DNA from: Kriegella sp963975415
GTDB lineage: Bacteria; Bacteroidota; Bacteroidia; Flavobacteriales; Flavobacteriaceae
NCBI RefSeq assembly: GCF_963975415.1
Contig: NZ_CAXBGN010000003.1
Span: 310,001-374,000, forward strand
Direction of reading: 5' to 3'
Length of the DNA: 64,000 bases
The notes below the pieces were generated by a model. It ran no database searches, was not told the origin of the DNA, and saw nothing but the letters and a program-made list of their open reading frames with translations. Positions 59,996-64,000 of this stretch are shown here, in pieces. The translations under genes and the position numbers were made by a program. Position 1 is the stretch's first letter. Every line of letters starts with the position of its first letter.

Positions 59996-61389
59996 TCAAG
60001 AAGCTATTTCTTTTATTTCTTTTGACCTGCTGGTCGGGTATTGCACAGATTGAAGATCAAAAACAGATCAAAGCACTTTACGAAGCTGCATTGACTGAAG
60101 GCAAGGCCTATGATTGGTTGAATTACCTGTCAAATCAGATAGGAGGAAGGCTTTCAGGGTCGCTACAGGCCCAACGAGCTGTCGATTACACAAAGGCCCA
60201 ATTAGATTCACTGGGTTTAGATCGGGTTTGGCTGCAGCCCGTTATGGTGCCCAAATGGGTACGCGGAACACCCGAGTTCGCTTACTTTGAAACTGTACCG
60301 GGCTTGTCAACGAATGTTCCTATTTGTGCTTTAGGTGGTTCTGTTGCGACACCGCTAGGCGGATTGAAGGCGGAGGTAATCGAAGTAAAAGGGGTCGAAG
60401 AGTTAAAAGCATTGGGTAACGCTAAAATATCTGGAAAAATTGTTTTCTATAATAGACCTATGGATCCTACCTTGATCAATACCTATGCAGCGTATTCTGG
60501 TTGCGTTGACCAAAGGTATTCAGGTGCCGCGGAAGCGGCTAAATATGGGGCGGTAGGTGTTATAGTCAGGTCTATGAGTCTCCGGCTTGATGATTATCCG
60601 CATACAGGAGCTATGAGCTATGGAGATACTCCGGTGAACCAGCGAATTCCCGCTGCGGCAATCAGCACGAAGGGAGCGAATTTGTTGAGCGCTACGCTTG
60701 AATTGAGTCCTGATACCAAATTTTATTTCAAACAAAACTGTCGGCAGTTAGAAGATGTTCAGTCTTTTAATGTGGTTGGTGAAATACGCGGTAGTACCTA
60801 TCCAGAGGAAATTATGATGGTGGGCGGACATTTAGATTCTTGGGATCTCGGAGATGGTTCCCATGACGATGGGGCCGGTTGTGTGCAAAGTATGGATGTA
60901 TTGCGTTTATTAAAAAAGACCGGTTATAAGCCGCAACGCACATTGCGGGTTGTTTTGTTCATGAACGAGGAAAATGGATTACGAGGGGGCAATAAGTATG
61001 CCCAATTGGCAAAAGAAAAAGGTGAGAAACATATTTTTGCTTTGGAAAGTGATGCTGGAGGTTTTACCCCTAGGGGCTTTTCTTTTGACTGTTCAGACGC
61101 CAATTTTGAAAAGGTGCAGGGTTGGAAGGAACTTTTTGAACCCTATTTGATACATTTATTTGTAAAAGGTGGTAGCGGCGCCGATATTGGTCCGTTAAAG
61201 AACGATGATATGGTCTTGGCCGGCCTTCGACCAGATTCACAACGTTATTTTGATCATCATCATGCTGAAAATGATACCTTTGAACATGTGAACAAGCGCG
61301 AATTGGAACTAGGAGCCGCCACCATGGCAAGCCTAGTTTACCTTTTTGACAAGTACGGTATTGTTCCTCAGAAAAAAATTAAGGGTTAA
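59992..61389 (+). CDS. Secreted M28 metallopeptidase (carboxypeptidase Q-like)
   Basis: A 465-residue protein with signal peptide (KLFLLFLLTCWSGIAQ). A PA-type insert around residues 120-200 carries VGVIVRSMSLRLDDYPHTGA. The di-zinc peptidase core has H280-x-D282 in GGHLDSWDLGDGSHDDGAG (bridging Asp292), E326-E327 in NEENGLRGGN (base and ligand), Asp354 in ESDAGG and the last His in HHHAENDTFEHVN. All metal ligands are present. It cleaves peptides, probably dipeptides or N-terminal residues, in the periplasm. Confidence 0.93.
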   Translation: MIKKLFLLFLLTCWSGIAQIEDQKQIKALYEAALTEGKAYDWLNYLSNQIGGRLSGSLQAQRAVDYTKAQLDSLGLDRVWLQPVMVPKWVRGTPEFAYFETVPGLSTNVPICALGGSVATPLGGLKAEVIEVKGVEELKALGNAKISGKIVFYNRPMDPTLINTYAAYSGCVDQRYSGAAEAAKYGAVGVIVRSMSLRLDDYPHTGAMSYGDTPVNQRIPAAAISTKGANLLSATLELSPDTKFYFKQNCRQLEDVQSFNVVGEIRGSTYPEEIMMVGGHLDSWDLGDGSHDDGAGCVQSMDVLRLLKKTGYKPQRTLRVVLFMNEENGLRGGNKYAQLAKEKGEKHIFALESDAGGFTPRGFSFDCSDANFEKVQGWKELFEPYLIHLFVKGGSGADIGPLKNDDMVLAGLRPDSQRYFDHHHAENDTFEHVNKRELELGAATMASLVYLFDKYGIVPQKKIKG

Positions 61390-61521
61390 TAGTTTTTTCT
61401 TCTTATTAAGGTTTCTTTAAATTTTAAATAGCTTGGAAAATACTGTCGTAGAGCTATTTTGGTTCGCTTGGGGGTTTTATAAAACGCGCTGTGTTCAACT
61501 CACAAACTCCGAACAAAATTG

Positions 61522-61529
61522 TATATTTG
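61522..61529 (+). promoter_or_regulatory. -7 box of the dual immunophilin gene
   Basis: TATATTTG, 13 bp before the ATG at 61543, which decides the start: an upstream in-frame TTG at 61519 overlaps this box. Confidence 0.55.
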
Positions 61530-61542
61530 CTGCTCACAAAAA

Positions 61543-62484
61543 ATGAGTAAAATGCAAGACGGAATCTACGCAAAATTCAATACCTCGAAAGGGGAAATCT
61601 TGGTGAAATTAACCCATGACAAAACTCCGGGAACGGTAGGTAACTTTGTGGCACTTGCCGAGGGTAATCAAGAAAATACTGCAAAATCGAAAGGAGAACC
61701 TTATTACGATGGTTTGAAATTTCATAGAGTGATACCTGATTTTATGGTTCAAGGCGGATGTCCTCAAGGAACGGGAACGGGAGATGCCGGTTATAAATTC
61801 GATGATGAATTTCATCCCGAACTAAAGCATGATGTGCCAGGTGTATTATCAATGGCTAACGCGGGGCCGGGAACTAACGGAAGTCAGTTTTTTATCACAC
61901 ATGTGCCTACACCTTGGTTAGACAATAAGCATAGTGTTTTCGGGCATGTCGAAAAAGGTCAGGATGTAGTTGATGCCATAGCCCAGGGTGATGCCATCGA
62001 GTCTCTTGAAATTATACGTGTAGGCGAGGAAGCTGAAAACTGGGATGCCAACAAGGCTTTCGAAACATTTACCAATTCGGGAAAAGAGCGATTGGCTAAA
62101 GAAAAAGCGAGACAAGCTGCAGAACTTGATAAGGTTGCAGCGGGTTTTGATGAAACGGAAAGCGGGCTTCGTTATAAGATCATTCAAAAAGGAACCGGTG
62201 CCAAAGCGGAAAAGGGCCAAAAGGTTTCTGTGCATTATGAGGGTTCTTTATTAAACGGACAAGTATTCGATTCTTCTTATAAGAGAAATCAGCCCATTGA
62301 TTTTCAACTGGGTGTTGGGCAAGTAATACGTGGTTGGGATGAAGGAATTTCGCTTTTGGAAGTTGGGGATAAGGCCCGCTTTGTCATTCCTTCAGATTTG
62401 GCTTATGGAAGTGCTGGGGCAGGAGGGGTTATTCCTCCGGATGCCACGTTAATTTTCGATGTAGAATTGATGAACGTCGGCTAA
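61543..62484 (+). CDS. Dual-family peptidyl-prolyl isomerase: cyclophilin + FKBP fusion
   Basis: A 313-residue cytosolic protein (ATG 61543). Residues ~1-165 are a cyclophilin: KFHRVIPDFMVQGGCPQGTG, LSMANAGPGTNGSQFFITHV and TPWLDNKHSVFGHV with the catalytic Arg in FHRV. A charged helical linker (~175-205) joins it to an FKBP domain (~215-313): KGQKVSVHYEGSLLNGQVFD, VIRGWDEGISLLEVGDKARF and AYGSAGAGGVIPPDATLIFD. Both active sites look intact. Such dual immunophilins are known from Flavobacterium johnsoniae and from apicomplexans. Confidence 0.94.
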   Translation: MSKMQDGIYAKFNTSKGEILVKLTHDKTPGTVGNFVALAEGNQENTAKSKGEPYYDGLKFHRVIPDFMVQGGCPQGTGTGDAGYKFDDEFHPELKHDVPGVLSMANAGPGTNGSQFFITHVPTPWLDNKHSVFGHVEKGQDVVDAIAQGDAIESLEIIRVGEEAENWDANKAFETFTNSGKERLAKEKARQAAELDKVAAGFDETESGLRYKIIQKGTGAKAEKGQKVSVHYEGSLLNGQVFDSSYKRNQPIDFQLGVGQVIRGWDEGISLLEVGDKARFVIPSDLAYGSAGAGGVIPPDATLIFDVELMNVG

Positions 62485-62509
62485 ATTTATTAGGCTATTT
62501 ATACTAAAC

Positions 62510-62540
62510 AACCGTTTTGATACATCAAAACGGTTTTTTT
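62510..62540 (+). terminator. Rho-independent terminator
   Basis: Near-perfect stem AACCGTTTTGAT / ATCAAAACGGTT followed by T-rich sequence, 25 bp behind the immunophilin stop. Confidence 0.92.
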
Positions 62541-62822
62541 GTACCCCAGTTTTAAGAATCGGGCAAAACGGATCTGTGTGTTGTGAAGTAGGATATTTGT
62601 AAGAATAGTATTGGAGTAGCGGAAATACGAGCAGAATATTATCGCGAAGATTTCATACTGAATAAGAGAAGAAGGATGTTGACGATTACTAAAAATATGA
62701 GAACACCAAAAAAGGAGAGCATACCAAGAATATTATGAGGTTTCAAAGAGATGGTTATCCATCTACCTATAAAACAACAAAACTGTAAAAAACCCTACCT
62801 TTTATCGATTACACCCCGAAAA
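62541..62822. other. Non-coding stretch behind the immunophilin terminator
   Basis: No credible gene. A 5-bp GC-rich hairpin (CCCCG-N8-CGGGG, from 62815) followed by T-rich sequence lies at the end and overlaps the stop of the 30-residue peptide gene on the other strand. Confidence 0.45.
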
Positions 62823-62915
62823 TTAACGGGGATTCTTTTTAGCGGGTACACTTACAACCAATAAGACGATATTGATTACAAGTAAAACTAAAAGTACTCC
62901 AAAGAAAGTTATCAT
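62823..62915 (-). CDS. 30-residue one-helix membrane peptide
   Basis: The frame ATG 62915 to TAA 62823 encodes 30 residues: MITFFGVLLVLLVINIVLLV followed by VSVPAKKNPR. A single hydrophobic helix begins at the N-terminus and ends with a basic tail. It shares F4, L8, L11 and N15 with the 59- and 56-residue proteins. Function unknown. Confidence 0.6.
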   Translation of the reverse strand: MITFFGVLLVLLVINIVLLVVSVPAKKNPR

Positions 62916-63059
62916 GTTTATAGTGGTTAATCAATTGGTTAACGCGGGGAAAACGTTTTTGTTTTATTTGTAGATGTGTATTTATTCAAAGGTTGCGTTG
63001 AAAGTTGAACAAAATTACAAAAAAGTATCTTATTTCCTACATTATATAAAAATAACCAC

Positions 63060-63093
63060 AAAAAAAACCCCAACTTTGTAGTCAGGGTTTTAC
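63060..63093 (-). terminator. Terminator of the cold-shock gene
   Basis: On the minus strand AAAACCCTG ... GGGGTTTTTTTT: a stem (AACCC / GGGTT) with 12-13-nt loop and a T-run, 22 bp beyond the csp stop. Confidence 0.75.
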
Positions 63094-63114
63094 TATAAAA
63101 AAGTTTATGCGTAC

Positions 63115-63309
63115 CTAGTCAATTACCTTCACATTTACGGCGTTTAATCCTTTTTTACCTTGTTGTAGTTCAAATTCTACAACGTCACCTTCACGAATTT
63201 CATCGATCAAACCAGAAATGTGTACAAAGTGATCTTCGCTTGAACCATCTTCAGTAATAAAACCATATCCTTTGGAATCATTGAAGAATTTTACTGTTCC
63301 TTTACTCAT
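63115..63309 (-). CDS. Cold-shock-domain protein (CspA family)
   Basis: A 64-residue single cold-shock domain: MSKGTVKFFNDSKGYGFITE with RNP1 (KGYGFI), then HFVHIS (RNP2) and GDVVEFELQQGKKGLNAVNV. It is a nucleic-acid-binding RNA chaperone, possibly constitutive rather than cold-induced. Single gene. Confidence 0.96.
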   Translation of the reverse strand: MSKGTVKFFNDSKGYGFITEDGSSEDHFVHISGLIDEIREGDVVEFELQQGKKGLNAVNVKVID

Positions 63310-63495
63310 AATAGAAAATTAAATATTAAAAATTAAAGGGCAAATATAGTGTTAAATTTTTTAATTGCGTGATTTTTTGGAAGTTATATTTCTGTAAAGA
63401 TGAAGTTACGTATACATATTTTAAATATTGGTCTAATCGTTTAGGTGCCAACATCATCGGTAAAATGAGATTTTTTAAGATTTAGATGCTTGTTT

Positions 63496-63894
63496 TTAAC
63501 TTTCCGGAGTCAATAATTTTTTTACTGAATTGGTAATCTCCTTTGTATCGAGACTTATTATGGCAGACGCTAGGGTCAGTACCGAAGTTGCCCTGTCGAG
63601 TATTTTTTGAACCCCTACCAGCTTTTTATAGAGTTGTTGCGTCTCTAAAGTAATCGAGTCGATGTGTTCCAATGAAGAGGCGGCATCGTCCATTACCAAA
63701 ATGGCAGATTGTGTATAGAGCTCTGTAGTATGTGCCAATGTTTTGGCATGTAACTCTTTTAGAAACTGATTGTTTTCTTTAGTAAGTCGTTCAAAATTTT
63801 CATAACGATAGTTCCCCAAAGCATTGGCCATATGTGCAAAATTATCAGCTAGGCGTTTTACTTGTTCGGCAGTCAATTTTCCCATAGCTATCAC
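63496..63894 (-). CDS. Helical protein, phasin-like, second gene of a unit
   Basis: A 129-132-residue soluble, largely helical protein starting at GTG 63894 or ATG 63885 (MGKLTAEQVKRLADNFAHMA). It continues YRYENFERLTKENNQFLKEL, HAKTLAHTTELYTQSAILVM and SLETQQLYKKL-like (LETQQLYKKLVGV). The pattern is coiled, phasin-like, but I cannot assign a family. It overlaps the stop of the upstream gene, so the two are coupled. Confidence 0.75.
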   Translation of the reverse strand: MIAMGKLTAEQVKRLADNFAHMANALGNYRYENFERLTKENNQFLKELHAKTLAHTTELYTQSAILVMDDAASSLEHIDSITLETQQLYKKLVGVQKILDRATSVLTLASAIISLDTKEITNSVKKLLTPES

Positions 63895-64000
63895 TTATTA
63901 ATGTTAAAAGAGTGGGCCAGGTTTTTGAGTTGAGTGCCATGTATTGCCAATTGCCCTTTTATCTCATCTTCGGTTAGTTTGTTGATGTTGTTATAAAGGG
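63891..64000 (-). CDS. C-terminal fragment of a gene running off the window edge
   Basis: One minus-strand frame is open from the right edge to a TGA at 63893-63891, encoding about 35 C-terminal residues (LYNNINKLTEDEIKGQLAIH, then GTQLKNLAHSFNINK). It is helical and similar in style to the overlapping downstream gene. The gene's identity cannot be judged from this piece. Confidence 0.65.
   Translation of the reverse strand, partial: LYNNINKLTEDEIKGQLAIHGTQLKNLAHSFNINK

Noticed and set aside
62677..62742. 18-codon frame MLTITKNMRT behind the immunophilin terminator
   Set aside because: No supporting signals and a low-complexity basic composition.

Overview
The window looks like a chromosome segment of a marine flavobacterium (Bacteroidota, Flavobacteriaceae, of the Maribacter/Zobellia/Arenibacter type). 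The evidence is A+T-rich intergenic DNA, -7 boxes of the Bacteroidota form TAnnTTTG in front of many genes, and family-typical genes: GH97, GH29 and a sulfatase, DUF4197, DUF4920, DUF1684, DUF3570/DUF4266, GSIII glutamine synthetase, a GlnK-Amt pair, a DnaJ with only two zinc motifs and a cyclophilin-FKBP fusion. The genus is an inference. I see no rRNA, CRISPR array, insertion sequence, phage or plasmid backbone. There is one tRNA gene, tRNA-Arg(ACG).

Layout. 0-3.4 kb: the end of a sugar-degradation locus (GH97 cut by the window edge, GH29 fucosidase). 3.5-10 kb: a BLUF photosensor, a CsbD-like protein, remnants of a LacI-type and an AraC-type regulator that have both lost their DNA-binding ends, and a KefF/KefC potassium-efflux pair. 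10-13 kb: a sulfatase and ROK-kinase unit. 13-18 kb: DUF808, a GMC oxidoreductase, an XRE regulator, tRNA-Arg and apt. 18-21.5 kb: small elements and a BlaI/M56 pair whose protease carries TonB-plug-like repeats. 21.6-27.4 kb: Ca/Na antiporter, divergent GSII and GSIII glutamine synthetases, purM. 27.5-31 kb: a Rieske-thioredoxin-ApbE-DUF4266-DUF3570 operon. 31-42 kb: housekeeping genes (prfA, pyrF, purU) with Lrp, MscS and hydrolases. 42-45 kb: glnK-amt plus an outer-membrane porin. 45-50.7 kb: crcB, tiny membrane proteins, a MazG-like enzyme, ilvE, mnmD and an epimerase. 50.8-58 kb: grpE-dnaJ, a probable small RNA gene, a NatAB-type exporter followed by MscS, an outer-membrane barrel and an NtrC-like regulator without a DNA-binding domain. 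59-64 kb: PPK2, an M28 peptidase, the dual immunophilin and a cold-shock protein.

How the genes work together. Ammonium handling is split over two loci 21 kb apart (GSII/GSIII at 22.6-26 kb, glnK-amt at 43.4-45 kb). The glnK and GSII promoters share an unusual layout: a -7 box, a near site of the form CTA-N7/8-WGGG at the -33 position, and a second copy exactly 53 bp further upstream. This is the strongest candidate for an undescribed regulatory system here. The other main candidates are the ApbE operon, whose DUF3570 barrel carries an SGAS sequence like an ApbE flavin-attachment site; a promoter-hairpin-terminator unit after dnaJ; and three tiny one-helix proteins built on one pattern.
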